From NCBI GenBank assembly GCA_949316235.1, contig OX438741.1, positions 11,595,124 to 11,659,123 of the forward strand: a stretch of DNA of 64,000 nt, read 5' to 3'. The notes beneath the pieces were generated by a model. It was given only the letters and a program-made list of their open reading frames with translations, ran no database searches and was not told where the DNA came from. This DNA is from Oegoconia quadripuncta (lineage: Eukaryota > Arthropoda > Insecta > Lepidoptera > Autostichidae). Made by a program: the position numbers and the translations under genes. This document shows positions 43,131 through 54,708 of this stretch, in pieces. Position 1 is the first letter of the stretch; each line of letters opens with the position of its first letter.

Positions 43131-46100
43131 AAAAAAAGTCAAAAGTCAAAAGTCAAAAAATATTTATTTCGTAGGATAAAGACTATCACTTGAAAACGTC
43201 ACATTTTTTATCTTAATATTAAAATTATTGACATTTTTGCTCATTCGCAAAGCAGATTCCCCAGAGAAGAACGAGCAAGAAACTCAAGGGTTGCTCTTTT
43301 AAATAAGCTTGGGTTACAATTATATTATATTGTATAATTAGGCTGAATATCGCCGAGCGGTCTATGTCCATGCTTGCTTATCATCCAGATAGTCAGAAAT
43401 TTTATAACAGCCTTTGGTAAATAATGTCTGTTTTATGATGGTTTTGAATTTATTTAAAGGTAAATTTTGAATATCCACTGGAACCTTATTATAAAAGCGT
43501 ATACATTGCCCCTTAAATGACTTAGTGACTTTGTGTAAACGGCTGGCATGAACAGCAAGTTTATTTTTATATCTGGTATTAACATTATGTATATCACTAT
43601 TTTTCTTAAACGATTCTATATTTTTTCTTACATACATTAAGTTTTCGTAAATATATTGCGATGCTAATGTTAATATATTAATTTCTTTAAATTTATTCCT
43701 AAGAGACACTCTGGGGCCCAGTTTGTAAATCGCGCGAACCGCTCGTTTCTACAGAACAAAGATACAATTTATGTCCGCGGCATTTCCCCACAACAGAATG
43801 CCGTAGGTCAGTATACTATGGAAATAACTGAAATAGACCAACCTCGCGGTATCCACATCGGTTAAATAACGTATTTTTTAATCGCAAACACTGCAGAACT
43901 GAGGCGCTTCGCTAACTTATCGATGTGTGGACCCCACTGCAGTCCTTTATCCAATGTAATACCTAGGAATAAAGTAGTGTCCACAAGCTCCAACTCTTCG
44001 TTTTTTACTAATACTTTAGTGGCTACCTGTTTGACATTTGGTAGTGAAAACTTTATACATTTGGTTTTTTTCTCATTAAGGAGTAGATTATTTGTTGTGA
44101 ACCACTCAACCACCTTAGAGATAGCATTATTTACGTCGTCAAGAGATGTCTGTTTTCTTTTAACTTTGAATAGTAAAGAAGTGTCATCAGCAAATATTGT
44201 TATCTCATGGTTGCCGTCTATGCAATTTGGTAAGTCATTAATATAAACAAGAAACAGGAACAGCCCGAGAATTGAGCCCTGTGGAACACCTATGCAAACG
44301 GCAGACCCTGACGATCTCTCACCATTCACATCCACCCTCTGAACTCGATTACACAAGTACGATTCTAAGAGTTCGAGGGCACGGCCCGCAATACCATAAT
44401 AGCGTAATTTCCTGACCAGACCATCATGATGTACACAATCAAAAGCCTTTGACAGGTCACAGAAAATACCAATCGCATCTTGAGAATCTTCCCATGCTTC
44501 AAAGATATGCTCAATAAGCTCAACACCAGCATCGGTTGTTGAGAGACCCCGTGTGAATCCAAATTGCTTTGAAGTCATTAAGTTATTGATATTGAAATAA
44601 GACAGCAATTGATTTAGAATTAGTTTTTCGAAAATTTTACTAAAAGTCGGTAGGATTGATATGGGTCTAAAATTAGTGGGGTCTGATGTACTACCGGCTT
44701 TGAATAATGGAATTACTTTACTCTGTTTCATCAGGTCAGGAAACACACCACTTTCCACACATTTATTAAAAATACAGGCTAAATGTGGTGCAACGCAATC
44801 AATGATAGAGCTAGATAGAGGTCAGCGGTTTTTTTAATTTGCAAAGATTTAAATGCTTTCATAATATCACTGGGACTAACGTGTCTAAATATATTTAATT
44901 CCACACTTGGAGTATCGCTTCGCATTTTAAGTAAAGATTCAGCTACGGTGGGAGATAAATTAAGTGATTTGGTGGTTAAAATTGGAATCTCAAATGCCTC
45001 TGCAACTTCTAAGTCCGTATTAAGAACACAATTATTAATTTTTAATTGAATATTAGAATTACAAGCCTTGATTTTTCCAGCTTCGCTGTTTATAACTTTC
45101 CATGTAGTTTTCACAATATTTGCACTATTTTTAATTTTAGTTTTAATAAAATTTGCCTTCGCTACGGCACAAACACGTTTAAATATTTTTGAATAATTTC
45201 GAACATAATCAACAAAACCCGGATTAGAGTTATATGTTCTTTCGTTATAAAGTTCATATAACTTTCGGCGACTTCTATGAATTCCCACAGTCGCCCAATC
45301 AGTGAACATCAGACAACTGTTTATTTTTATACTTTTTGCTTTGAAAACATTCTCGCACTCCTTTCTTACCAATGTGAACAATGAATTATACATCTCATCG
45401 GGATTGTCACAAATAATATGTGTCAATTTATATAATTTTTCTTTAACATTATTTCGAAATTGGTCTAACCGAGCGTCATTTACAGGTACACATGTAATAT
45501 TTTTTACCAATGTCTTGCTAAAGGGAACTTTAATCGTAACTAACTGTCCACAGTGATCTGAGGGTAATTTATTTATAATTGATTTTCCACTGGGATCGAA
45601 GTTTGCGAAAATATTATCAATGCAAGTGGCCGTAGTCGATGTTATTCTGGTAGGAGCCGAAAAATTGTGAACAAGATTGTAACTTAGAAACAAAGATTTA
45701 AGTCTACTGCTTAGACTACTGCCTTCTAATAAATTAATATTAAAGTCACCGCAAACTACAATAACTTTGTTATTATTACTAATTTTATGCAACGCTTCAT
45801 CCATAATTTCTTCAAATAATTCATAAGATGAAGAAGGGGGTTTGTATACGCTTATTACAATAAGCCGCTCAAGCTCTATATAGGCCAATTCAGTTGTTCG
45901 CTCAACAGAAAGACTCACAATATCTAAGCGCTCTTTGTACTTTAATTTATTATTTGCAATAATTAAAGAACCGCCACGTATTGCTTTTTTCCTACTGTAT
46001 GAACTCGCAACCTGGTGATTTTTGAAGCTAAACATGAATTGATTCTGTTTTAACCAGTGTTCAGTAATACATAAAATATCAACATTGTGACAATTCATGA

Positions 46101-46526
46101 ATAGCTCAACCTCCAGCTCTTTGCCCATTATGCCCTGAATATTTTGATGTACTAGGTTTATATTAGAAAACTTACATTGAATTGAGGGCTCAATTTTATT
46201 AACTGAGGGGCAGTTATTATTTTTAAATTCTTTATGTAATTTTAACAAAGTGCCAGAGTTACCCTCTGTTGTCTTATATATTAATTTAAATTACTTGGAA
46301 ATGATTCCAAGGATTGCTCAATGTCAATTGACTGTTCAATAAAAACAGTTGTCGTGTTTGCCAATGACTTGGCAGAATTAACTATATAATATGATAGCAA
46401 CTTGGCTATTTGTCGCATGCAATATTTAGACAGATAATAATAATTATCTTTAGTCAAGCTATGACAATTTTTAAAAAATTTATTTGTGTCTATCATACGA
46501 AATTTATCGTCATGACATGTCATATC
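43131..46526 (-). mobile_element. CR1/Jockey-group LINE nested in SINE-B
   Basis: A 3.4-kb minus-strand element flanked by 'ccaccttcggcttc' (43117-43130) and 'ccaccttcgacctc' (46527-46540), a 14-bp duplication with two differences. The 3' end is a run of TTTTGAC-type repeats (on the complement, 43137-43160) after a 3' UTR that also occurs alone at 3858-4010. The 5' end stops inside what may be the end of ORF1 (46281-46547 frame). Coding is broken by frameshifts, so it is not autonomous. Confidence 0.8.
43362..46248 (-). pseudogene. LINE ORF2: endonuclease plus reverse transcriptase, broken
   Basis: 44779-46248 carries the APE-type endonuclease: 'LVHQNIQGI', 'CITEHWL', 'VVCGDFNINLL' and 'SDHCGQL'. 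43862-44758 carries the reverse transcriptase: 'FRPISILPTFSKIFEK', 'SKAFDCVHHDGL', 'IGVPQGSILG' and the catalytic 'ADDTSLL'. 43362-43709 is the C-terminal domain. Two frameshifts (near 44815 and 43880) and one in-frame TAG near 43758 separate them. An intact version would nick target DNA and copy its RNA at the break. The clade was judged by motif style only. Confidence 0.85.
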
Positions 46527-46601
46527 CACCTTCGACCTCATCTTCACTTAACATCAGGTGTGATTGAGGTCAAGTGCTAACTCGTTGTGTATACAAAAAA
46601 A
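46527..46601 (+). mobile_element. SINE-B, 3' part of the copy split by the LINE
   Basis: Begins with the second copy of the duplication, 'ccaccttcgacctc', and continues 'atcttcacttaacatcaggt' to an A-rich tail at 46593-46601. Confidence 0.85.
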
Positions 46602-46670
46602 ATCTTATCTGTGACACTGCTTGGCGGCAGACTTAGATAAGATGGTGGTAGATCCCAGCAGGCTTTTAAA
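46602..46670 (-). mobile_element. SINE-B internal fragment
   Basis: 'cttggcggcagacttagata' and 'agatggtggtag' match the middle of the family on the minus strand. Confidence 0.55.
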
Positions 46671-47006
46671 ATATATATTTTAATGCACGATGCGTTTGTA
46701 CTTGATCTCAATCACACCTGATGTTAAGTGAAGATGAGGTCGAAGGTGGAAGCGTGCTGACCCGGAAACCCCAACACATTTGGGGGACTAGCTATCTTAT
46801 CTCTGACAACCGGAACACAACAATGCCATTAACATTGCTACTTGGCGGCAGATTTAGATAAGATGGTGGTAGCTAGCCAGGCGGACACTCAAAATGCCCT
46901 ACTACCAACCAAACCGAGTACTTAAACATGTACCCCACTGGGGATCGAACCCGCGACCTCCGAATCGTAAACCCAGTGTTGTTTACATTGAGCCACGGAG
47001 GCGGTT
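46671..47006 (-). mobile_element. SINE-B, full length, minus strand
   Basis: All segments are present, from 'aatgcacgatgcgtttgtac' to 'attgagccacggaggcggtt', with the B box complement 'ggggatcgaacccgcgacct'. One of the best copies for defining a consensus. Confidence 0.9.
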
Positions 47007-47883
47007 AAATTAATATATGCATAAAGTTAATGAATAGGATTCCTTATCTAAGTTAACTAACTCCATGCAGTCCAGTTCCATTTCAGTCAATGTACAAACA
47101 GCAACACACTTAATTATACATTTTTTTTCCTGACATATTGCAGAAAAGAGACTCGCATTGACGTTGACAGTTATGACTCCTAGCTAGTGGCTAAGCAACT
47201 TAACTTAATTTATCGGGTAAATTCGGTTATAGAGCCGTTTGTTTTCGTTTTACATTAATCAGACATATTACTCGGTACTGTTTTATCGACTGTCATAACA
47301 ACACACACTATATTTTATTCACATTATTTTTATTTTATGTGCAACAGTCGATAAAACAGAGTTGCAATACGACCGAATTAGGAATCATTCCTTTGGATAA
47401 CTTGCGACTACATCGAAATTGACAGACATATCTCTATTCCTTTCGAACAGTAATATTGTCTCTCAGTTCCGTCTTTAATGGGTAGTTAAGTATGTTGCTG
47501 TTTGTACCAGCAATTTACTATTGCATAGTAATCCGATCACAATATTTTCCCTGTTGGCATAATATTCTTACATTACACCTCAATTATGACTTGCAAAGGC
47601 ATAGATAATTGCGCATAATCTAGACCGATAGTCGCGTGGGCCCGAGTTTGCATTACAGATCCATTTACAATAGTTACCAGTCATGGAGATAGGAAATGTA
47701 AAGCCCTATTCTAGAGGTGACGTCTACTTTGAAACAATCGTGTCGAGACGGGTTGTCTTTACAAACCATTGCTGTCACATCATTAGGTCATTTAACGGTA
47801 AGTTTTTGCATCTCTAATAATCATAATGTTATTTATGCCAATCATGATTCCTAGACCACAGAATACTTTGTTTGTTTGTTTGT
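47007..47883. other. No feature recognised
   Basis: Contains 'cagtcgataaaacagagttg' near 47346, complementary to 'ctgttttatcgactgtcat' near 47279, a short inverted repeat about 60 bp apart. Nothing else. Confidence 0.4.
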
Positions 47884-47995
47884 AAACGCCTTATTGTACT
47901 TCATATGAATAAATATACATCGATTAATTAAATGTAACTTAAAATTAAGTACAAAGGCGGATTTATCCCATAAAGGGATCTCTTCCATTCAACCT
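47884..47995 (-). repeat. LINE 3' end, minus strand
   Basis: 'cgccttattgtacttcatat' and 'ggcggatttatcccataaag' followed by 'ggatctcttcc' match the hairpin module at 5478 and 50172. Confidence 0.5.
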
Positions 47996-48173
47996 TGGTA
48001 AATATAAAAGAACACATGGACTGGGCGTACAAAGAGCTAAACATTTTCATTAAAACCATGAATCTACATATTATATACCTACTATACTTAATAATAATAC
48101 TTAATAGTGCCCAGGCTATGTTTTCCTTACCGACCAACGATATATACATGAAAGAATTATCCCAACTTCCCAA

Positions 48174-48377
48174 CTAATATTATGAATGCGAAAGTTTGTG
48201 TGGCTGTCTGTATGTATATTTGTTACCTCTTCACGCCTATACCGCTGTACGGATTTGGATGAAATTTGGTCGGTAGACAGATTAGGACCTGGATTAATAT
48301 ATACGCAATTTTTTTTGCTGAACAGATTTTGATGAAATCTTCCACGCGGACGAAGGCGCGGGCGAAAAGCTAGTAAT
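48174..48377 (+). mobile_element. Helitron-like repeat, second subtype
   Basis: 'aatattatgaatgcgaaagt', 'ggatttggatgaaatttggt' and 'attttgatgaaatcttccac' lead to 'gcgggcgaaaagctag' followed by T. The CTAG|T end and the pairing of CGCGG with the preceding GC-rich string fit a Helitron 3' end. Sister copy at 13443. Confidence 0.65.
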
Positions 48378-48925
48378 GTTGACAAATAGTTCGGTCCAGG
48401 TTCGACCCCACAACTTCTCATATTCCTTTCTGATCAGAAATATACTGAGGCATGCTACGGGTTCCATCAAATCTACTTTACACATCAACTTGTCAGAATC
48501 AATATCAAAAACTGACACGAGTTTATCGCAACAACATCCAATCTAGTTTGAAGCTTGTCAGGTTTACTTGCATCTATGATGTCAACCCACAGGGTTTTGC
48601 AAGAAGTGACACAACACAACCCTTCATGACCTGGGACCTATTGGCCCATCGACATCTCTCATCTAAGACAGAGGTCTTACCGATCGATTGATTGAGTCAT
48701 CTACGGTCTGTTATTATTTTAATGAATCTTTAGAGAGAAGCGAAAATTGTTAGGTAAGGAGATGGGGCGGGCCGAGCTAGATAAGGTCTTTAATGACTGG
48801 TCGGAGGACGCTCGGGACAAAGAGGCGTGTAGAGAGAGGATCGAGGCCTTTTTCCAGTACTGGGAAGGCAATCACCATCATCATATCAGCCACAAGACGT
48901 CCACTACTGAACATAGGCCAATGTC
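48378..48925. other. Unclassified; possible LINE-coding trace
   Basis: In 48747-48875 the frame reads 'MGRAELDKVFNDWSEDARDK', a charged, structured-looking stretch with no identified family. It is followed by the 'catcatatcagcc' interspersed motif. Could be a relic of a LINE end. Confidence 0.3.
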
Positions 48926-49198
48926 AACCGTCTCCGTGGCTCAATGTAAACAACATTGCGGGTTTACGATTCGGAGGTCGCGGGTTCGATTCCCAGCGGG
49001 GTACATGTTTAAGTACTCGGTTTGGTTGGTGGTAGGGCATTTTAAATGTCCACCTGGCTAGCTACCACCTTCTTATCTAAATGTGCCGCCAAACAATGTT
49101 GATAGCTTTGTTGTGTTCCGGTTGTCAGAGATAAGATAGCCAGTCCCCCAAATGTGTGGGGGTTTCCGGGTCAGTAAGCTTCCACCTTCGACCTCATC
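48926..49198 (+). mobile_element. SINE-B, nearly full length
   Basis: 'accgtctccgtggctcaatg', B box 'gggttcgattcccagc', then the body to 'ccaccttcgacctcatcct'. The last 60 bp, normally 'cacttaacatcaggtg', are replaced by 'gggggacggctagacggtta', a repeat also seen inverted at 50600-50635. Confidence 0.8.
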
Positions 49199-49321
49199 CT
49201 GGGGGACGGCTAGACGGTTATGTGGTACTCCCCTCCCTGACCCATAATACCCACTAAAACCCCGCGGCGACCTTCTTCGGCAGTAGGGAGGACCTGGAAA
49301 CGCATAAGCGGCACGACGGGA

Positions 49322-49492
49322 TCGTATTGACCTCAATCACACCTGATGTAAAGTGAAGATAGCCAGGCGGACATTTAAAATGCCCTACCACCAACCAAAC
49401 CGAGTACTTAAAAATGTATCCCGCTGGGGATCGAACCCGCGACCTTCGATTCGTGAACCCTATGTTGCTTACATTGAGCCACGACGGCGATC
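49322..49492 (-). mobile_element. SINE-B with internal deletion
   Basis: 'cctcaatcacacctgatgta' jumps directly from 'aagtgaagat' to 'agccaggcggacatttaaaa', so about 140 bp of the middle are missing. The head complement ends 'attgagccacgacggcg'. Confidence 0.75.
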
Positions 49493-49938
49493 AAAGATCA
49501 ATGTATAATGATTGAATTAGGAGGATCTTATTGTAATAACTAATAACACCTAATGTAATGTATCTTTTCAAGAGCAAATAAAACAATCTATTTTGGATTC
49601 AATGCACTTTAAACCTACTTAGGTTTAAACCTACTTCGGTTTAAAGTGCAGTACCTAATTAATGAACTCAGCCTACATTACGCGCACACGCCCCGCTCGG
49701 CTGCGCGCGCGCATAGAAATGGAAAGTACTTAATTACAACCTCCATTTGCATACGCATTCTTATTCGTCTAATTGTAATGTAACGGACAAAGATAACGGC
49801 TATGGTGTGAATGGGAATTCAAACAATATGGTTTCGTGAAATCTTAATTAATTCGAACATGGTCGTTTAAAGTAAAATTGTTACATTCATTTATGGTGGT
49901 AGAAGTAAAATTTTATAAATTAGGTTTATTATTATTTT
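49493..49938. other. Unclassified; short palindrome
   Basis: 49601-49649 contains 'tgcactttaaacc' and the inverted 'ggtttaaagtgca' around two 'aacctactt' units. No gene. Confidence 0.45.
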
Positions 49939-50171
49939 GACGACCGATTGGTGTAGTGGATAGTGACCCTGTCAGCGAAACCAACGGTTGCGGGTTCGAA
50001 TCTCGCGACGGGTAAATAAATGTTTGTGTGATGAATATGAACATTTATTCCTGAGTCATGGATGTTTATATAAATATTTATGTATGTTTATCCGTTATCT
50101 AGTATCCATAGCACAAGCTTTGCTTAGTTTGGGACTAGATGATTGGTGTAAGTGTCCGAAATATTTATTTA
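49939..50171 (+). mobile_element. SINE-C, full length
   Basis: The head 'gacgaccgattggtgtagtg' and B box 'gggttcgaatctcgcg' are followed by 'tgtttgtgtgatgaatatga', 'tgagtcatggatgtttatat' and 'gttatctagtatccatagca', ending in TATTTATT repeats. The body parallels SINE-A segment by segment, so the two families share an ancestor. Confidence 0.9.
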
Positions 50172-50285
50172 TTTATTTAACACTTTATTGCATACACAGA
50201 AAACAATTACAGTGATACTTAAGAGTAAGATATACAAAAGGCGAGCTTATCCCTAAAAGAGATATCTTCCAGCAAACCCAACATA
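50172..50285 (-). repeat. LINE 3' end with hairpin
   Basis: 'aacactttattgcatacac' (AATAAAGTG complement) and 'ggcgagcttatccctaaaag' plus 'agatatcttccagcaaaccc'. Directly follows the SINE-C tail; SINE and LINE share a TATTTATT junction. Confidence 0.55.
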
Positions 50286-50325
50286 TTTATTATTTATTTA
50301 GTATTTATTATTATAAAACGATGTC

Positions 50326-50408
50326 GGTAAACATAACGTCACGGCCTTTATCCCAAATGGGGTGGTCAGAGATATCCCAAATATTTTTGGGTGTTCCAAA
50401 CATTATCT
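50326..50408 (+). repeat. Unclassified interspersed repeat (TTTGGGATA family)
   Basis: 'aacgtcacggcctttatccc', 'aaatggggtggtcagagata' and 'tgggtgttccaaacatta'. Flanked by LINE tails on both sides (50172-50285 and 50411-50495). Confidence 0.6.
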
Positions 50409-51214
50409 TAATATCTTTATTGTACACAAAATTGTTACAGAAATATGCATTGTTTATAAAATGTACAAAGGCGAGCTTAACTCCTATAGTTTAGTTTTAG
50501 TTTCTTGAAAGAACATCCACGTTTCACGTTTGGAAATATAGGTACAGAAATGCATACGCATGCATATAAAGGTATACGCGGGGTTTTAGTGGGTTCAGGG
50601 AGGGGAGTCCCACATAACCGTCCAACCGTCCCCGAGGCGAGCGGTACGCGGCATGCGTTTTCCCCACGTCAAAAAAAAAGGTACAGAAATGCAGACGTGG
50701 CGCACTGAGCCCGTGTTTTTTGGTGAAAGGTCCCTTAGTCGCTTTTTACGACACCCACGAGAAGAGATGGGTTGGTCTATAGTCCTTAACTTGCCGAAAC
50801 CACTCAAATATACAAATACAAATACATTTATTTTGCTCTAAATGTGGTACACAGATCGCATTCACAAATATAAAGTTTCACACATTTTACCAGATAATGG
50901 CATGCAAAATTTAATTATATTTACAAATTTAATTAACGATTATATTTACACATGCACATTATACGTAGTTACATTGATTATTTAGTTAAAATGTCAGGAT
51001 CAGAGAAGTCAATAATAATTTCGTTACAATGTCAAATTCACAGAGTCAAAATTAAATAGTTATGTAGGTAATAATTAAATTGTATTCATAGCTTTGGGTA
51101 TTTGTAAAAATCAAAATATTCATCTACTGAGTAAAAACAGCATTGTGTCAGCATTTTTTTTGAACATTTGTAATTACATATCCTGTATAGTCCAGTAAGG
51201 ATAAACTTTTAACT
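50409..51214. other. Repeat-derived, partly recognisable
   Basis: 50411-50495 is another minus-strand LINE tail ('tgtacaaaggcgagcttaac'). 50578-50640 and 50725-50765 carry two short motifs repeated elsewhere (49199-49260 and 34436-34480). 50808-50870 looks like a further minus-strand LINE tail with ACAAAT repeats. No gene. Confidence 0.4.
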
Positions 51215-51839
51215 TAACCGCCTCCGTGGCCTAATGCGTTTCCCCGCGGAAAAAAGGTATATATAAACTATCGTTTACATACCGACCGACGGTCCAGTGA
51301 CTGACTATCGTGAAACCATCACTCCATGACGACCTTACGGCGATTTCACCGGTCGTAAGGCCACCGGATCTTTATCTTACACTAATTGATACTTTAAACT
51401 CTAATTTAACGTAATGTGGCGCTGATATGAGGATTAACTGGAAGGCAACGTGTCTGACTTGGCACGTGCCGTACTTCGAGGGATTTAACTGCTTGACGGA
51501 TTGAACGGGTGTCCATGGGCGGCGCTGATTATTTTTTATTTTTATTTAGTAATTCTTTATTTAATCTTAAAATATACATACATGTTTTGGTAGAAAAACA
51601 TATTATAACTAAATAATAGGTAGCGTTTTTTACAGACTGTACGCCTTTATAAAACATATAACATAAAAAGAAAGAATCGTTAATACAATATTGCACGAAA
51701 TTAGATAATGTGAATAAATTCTATATGACTTGCACCAGGTCAATATAGAATATATCAATGTAGATAGAATGATCTTTACCTACTTGTGCTCACAAGAGCG
51801 TGGTAGGTACAAAGTATATTATTAATAAAATTATTTTTA
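51215..51839. other. Unclassified flank of the Jockey element
   Basis: 51215-51237 is a scrap of SINE-B head ('aaccgcctccgtggcctaat'). 51535-51700 resembles a minus-strand LINE 3' end with 'taattctttatttaatctta'. 51245-51530 is not identified. Confidence 0.35.
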
Positions 51840-51972
51840 TATATATATATTTTTTTATTTTTTTTTATAGTACGAGGGTAGACTTCGGCATTTAATGCTT
51901 ATTCTTATTGATGTCGCATTGTGATCGACAGCGCCCGAGTCAATGAGCGGTCAGAAGGTGGGGGGGCCGGGG

Positions 51973-54708
51973 TCATGAGTACTCAAGGAAATAGTGATGC
52001 GGTAAGCGATATCGACAATAAGTATCGGCATAGCGTAAGTTATGTAACCGAGACCTGCCTATAGATGATATTAATATGTTACTGTGGTTGCGGTTTTTTA
52101 ATATGTAAAATCTTTTAGATAGTTTTAGGACATAATCTTTTATAAGGGGAAATTTTAATTTGTGATGTATTTTTTTTAAGTTGGTGCGATACACGGTGTT
52201 ATGTGCAATTTTTAAGGCTTTATTTTGGACTGTTTGAATTTTTTGGTAGTTAGTGTCTCGAGTACAACTCCAAGCCGGTGCAGCGTAAGTAATACAGGGT
52301 CTTATCAATGTAGAATATATCTGCAGTTTCGTTTTGGGACTTAGGTTGCTCTTTCTATTTAAGATAGCGTTCAAAGCGTTCATCGCCCTTATACCCTTTA
52401 TAGTGAGCGCGCTAGTGTTCATAGTCCAATTGAGTTTATCGTCTAGGATAGTACCCAGATATTTAACAGACTTAGACCAGGGAATAGTGTGGTTATTATC
52501 GGTTCTAAGTTTTCTACTAGGTAGTGAGCGCGTCCGCGAGAACATAATAGCTTCGGTTTTATGAATGTTGAGTTTTAATTTCCAGGTGGTAAAGAATTGA
52601 ATTAGGGTTTCTAATGACCATTGTAATCGTGTTATAATGACATCATGGTCATCAGACGTAGTGTAGCTGGCAGTATCGTCTGCGAAACCCGCTAGTTGAG
52701 TATAAGGCTGCTTAATGATGTCATTCAAGTATACCAGGAATAAGTGCGGACCCAGTATTGAGCCTTGAGGCACTCCAGCTGGTATGTCACGCCGTTTAGA
52801 AGTATGACTATCGATGTGCACAAAGAAGGACCGACCAGTCAGATAAGACTGGATTAGCTTCACAAGTTGCATTGGTACTTCCATTTTAACTAGCTTGTGG
52901 AGCAAGCCATTGTGCCAAACGGTGTCAAAAGCTTTTTCTATATCCAGTAGTATCATACCAGTGGACTGTCCCAAATTAAGGTGATGAGTAATATGCTCAG
53001 CAACCCTAGCCAATTGCTGAACAGTTGAGTGTCCATGACGAAATCCAAACTGTTCAGGTATAAGTTTGGCACTTACTGTTGCAAGCAACCTTGTAGCGAT
53101 GATGGATTCGAACAATTTACCCAAGGCTGGAAGAAGACTGATAGGCCTGTAATTTTGAGGAATACTATCGTCTTTTCCAGGTTTCTTGATTGTAATAATC
53201 TTAGCCTCTTTCCAGGAATTAGGGAAATAACACAATTTTAGACAATCGTTAAATATTTTGGATAATAGTACTACCACTTTTTGTGGCACGTATTTTAACA
53301 ACACATTGGTAAGGTTATCATTTCCAGGTGCTTTGCGATTTTTAAGTTTACGTAAGGCTTTACTAACTTCTTTAGGTGTAACAGTGTGAAAGTCCGCTGT
53401 GCCATCAAATTTTTCAAGAATTTGGACAGTCCTTCCAACTACACTTTCCGTTTCAGAATCGCTAATCCATCCATTTGTAAGCAGCATATTATTGAAAAAG
53501 GCATCCGCGAGTACTTCGCATTGCTCTTGTGTGTTAGTGGTTAATGATTCGTCATTTCGTTTAAGCGGAGGAATAGTTGTTGGCTTTGTACTCAGGGATT
53601 TAACCACTCGCCACAAGTCAGCGCTGGGGTTGTCAACTTTTGCTAGTTTGGCATCCCAAAAGTGATCATTATAGCTTTTAATAGTACTCTTAATGTTGGA
53701 TTGGAGATTGTTAACTTGGGCAAATAATATCTTACGGATGAATTTGTCTGTTTCGGAAAGAGCTCGTTTACGAAGACAATTTTTATCCTTTATCATATAT
53801 TTAATGTACTTTGGCAACTTGGTCAGACTCGCCTGAAAAGGGCCATGTGGAACAAAAATGTTGCGTGCCATAACTACTAAATCTGAGATGGTGGTGATAG
53901 ACGAGTCAATGTCTGAAGTCGTTTTATGTGTAGCTGAGCTTAGTATTATATGTTTGTTTAGGTAAGTTTTATAGCCTACCCAATCCGCTTCAGAATACCT
54001 GTATTGGATATATTGCTTACGTGTGAAGGTGCCGTCCACAGTAAATATTATCGGTAAATGATTTGATGCCAATCTTGTTAGGGCCTGTAAATCCGAGATG
54101 TTATAGAAGTTTTTAGAAATAAGTACATCAGGATTCGAGGGAGTGTAGTTACCACAGTAATGAATTAATGTGGGCGTGGAAGGCGCAACGACATCGTAAT
54201 CGTTGTTTACCATATGATCGTAGAGGATTTTACCTCGATCATTGATGGTATCGCAGTTCCAGTAGTGGTGTTTTGTATTTAAATCACCCATAATAAGTGC
54301 GGAAGACTTAAGGTTAAGCAATATATCCAGATCATCCTGTTGGAGGGATTTATTTGGGGAATGATAAGCTGAGACTACCGCTATATCTTTACCAGACAAA
54401 GCAATGCTGACACCCACACATTCTATTTGTTGTGTGTGAGGAATGCTGATAACACTGGATTGAATATCTGTTTTGATAAGTAGGGCTACCCCTTGTCCGT
54501 TACCATCAGGTTTTTTGTCCTTACGAAAACAGGTGTACCCCGGTAAAGCTAATGAATATTTGGGAGTTAATCTAGTCTCACACAATGCGACAACATCAAT
54601 AGAATATTCTTGTAGTAAGTCGGATAATTCATGAATTTTTGTGCGAATGCCATCTGCATTCCAAAATAAAATTTGAAGTGTTGACGCCTTATTAGACACA
54701 GTGACCAA
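51973..54708 (-). CDS. Jockey ORF2: APE endonuclease and reverse transcriptase
   Basis: A complete frame of about 911 codons. Endonuclease in residues 10-230: 'LFWNADGIR' (N17), 'ALCETRLTP' (E44), 'IMGDLNTKHHYW' and 'SNHLPIIF'. Reverse transcriptase about 470-760: 'NYRPISLLPALGKLFE', 'DIEKAFDTVWHNGL', 'GVPQGSILGPHLF' and the catalytic FADD at 675-678. The C-terminal region includes 'IRPCITYAAPAWS'. It would nick DNA and prime reverse transcription at the nick. The frame overlaps the end of ORF1 by 17 bp in the +1 phase and begins at TTG after an in-frame stop. No ATG precedes the endonuclease motifs, so start or frameshift use is open. Family length and motif order are normal for Jockey. Confidence 0.9.
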   Translation of the reverse strand: MVTVSNKASTLQILFWNADGIRTKIHELSDLLQEYSIDVVALCETRLTPKYSLALPGYTCFRKDKKPDGNGQGVALLIKTDIQSSVISIPHTQQIECVGVSIALSGKDIAVVSAYHSPNKSLQQDDLDILLNLKSSALIMGDLNTKHHYWNCDTINDRGKILYDHMVNNDYDVVAPSTPTLIHYCGNYTPSNPDVLISKNFYNISDLQALTRLASNHLPIIFTVDGTFTRKQYIQYRYSEADWVGYKTYLNKHIILSSATHKTTSDIDSSITTISDLVVMARNIFVPHGPFQASLTKLPKYIKYMIKDKNCLRKRALSETDKFIRKILFAQVNNLQSNIKSTIKSYNDHFWDAKLAKVDNPSADLWRVVKSLSTKPTTIPPLKRNDESLTTNTQEQCEVLADAFFNNMLLTNGWISDSETESVVGRTVQILEKFDGTADFHTVTPKEVSKALRKLKNRKAPGNDNLTNVLLKYVPQKVVVLLSKIFNDCLKLCYFPNSWKEAKIITIKKPGKDDSIPQNYRPISLLPALGKLFESIIATRLLATVSAKLIPEQFGFRHGHSTVQQLARVAEHITHHLNLGQSTGMILLDIEKAFDTVWHNGLLHKLVKMEVPMQLVKLIQSYLTGRSFFVHIDSHTSKRRDIPAGVPQGSILGPHLFLVYLNDIIKQPYTQLAGFADDTASYTTSDDHDVIITRLQWSLETLIQFFTTWKLKLNIHKTEAIMFSRTRSLPSRKLRTDNNHTIPWSKSVKYLGTILDDKLNWTMNTSALTIKGIRAMNALNAILNRKSNLSPKTKLQIYSTLIRPCITYAAPAWSCTRDTNYQKIQTVQNKALKIAHNTVYRTNLKKIHHKLKFPLIKDYVLKLSKRFYILKNRNHSNILISSIGRSRLHNLRYADTYCRYRLPHHYFLEYS

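Noticed and set aside
43117..43165. CRISPR-like short repeats at 43137-43160 (aaaagtc units)
   Set aside because: They are the simple-repeat tail of a LINE, in a eukaryotic genome, with no spacers.
49601..49649. Short palindrome as a regulatory site
   Set aside because: The 13-bp arms could be chance in AT-rich DNA and there is no gene nearby.
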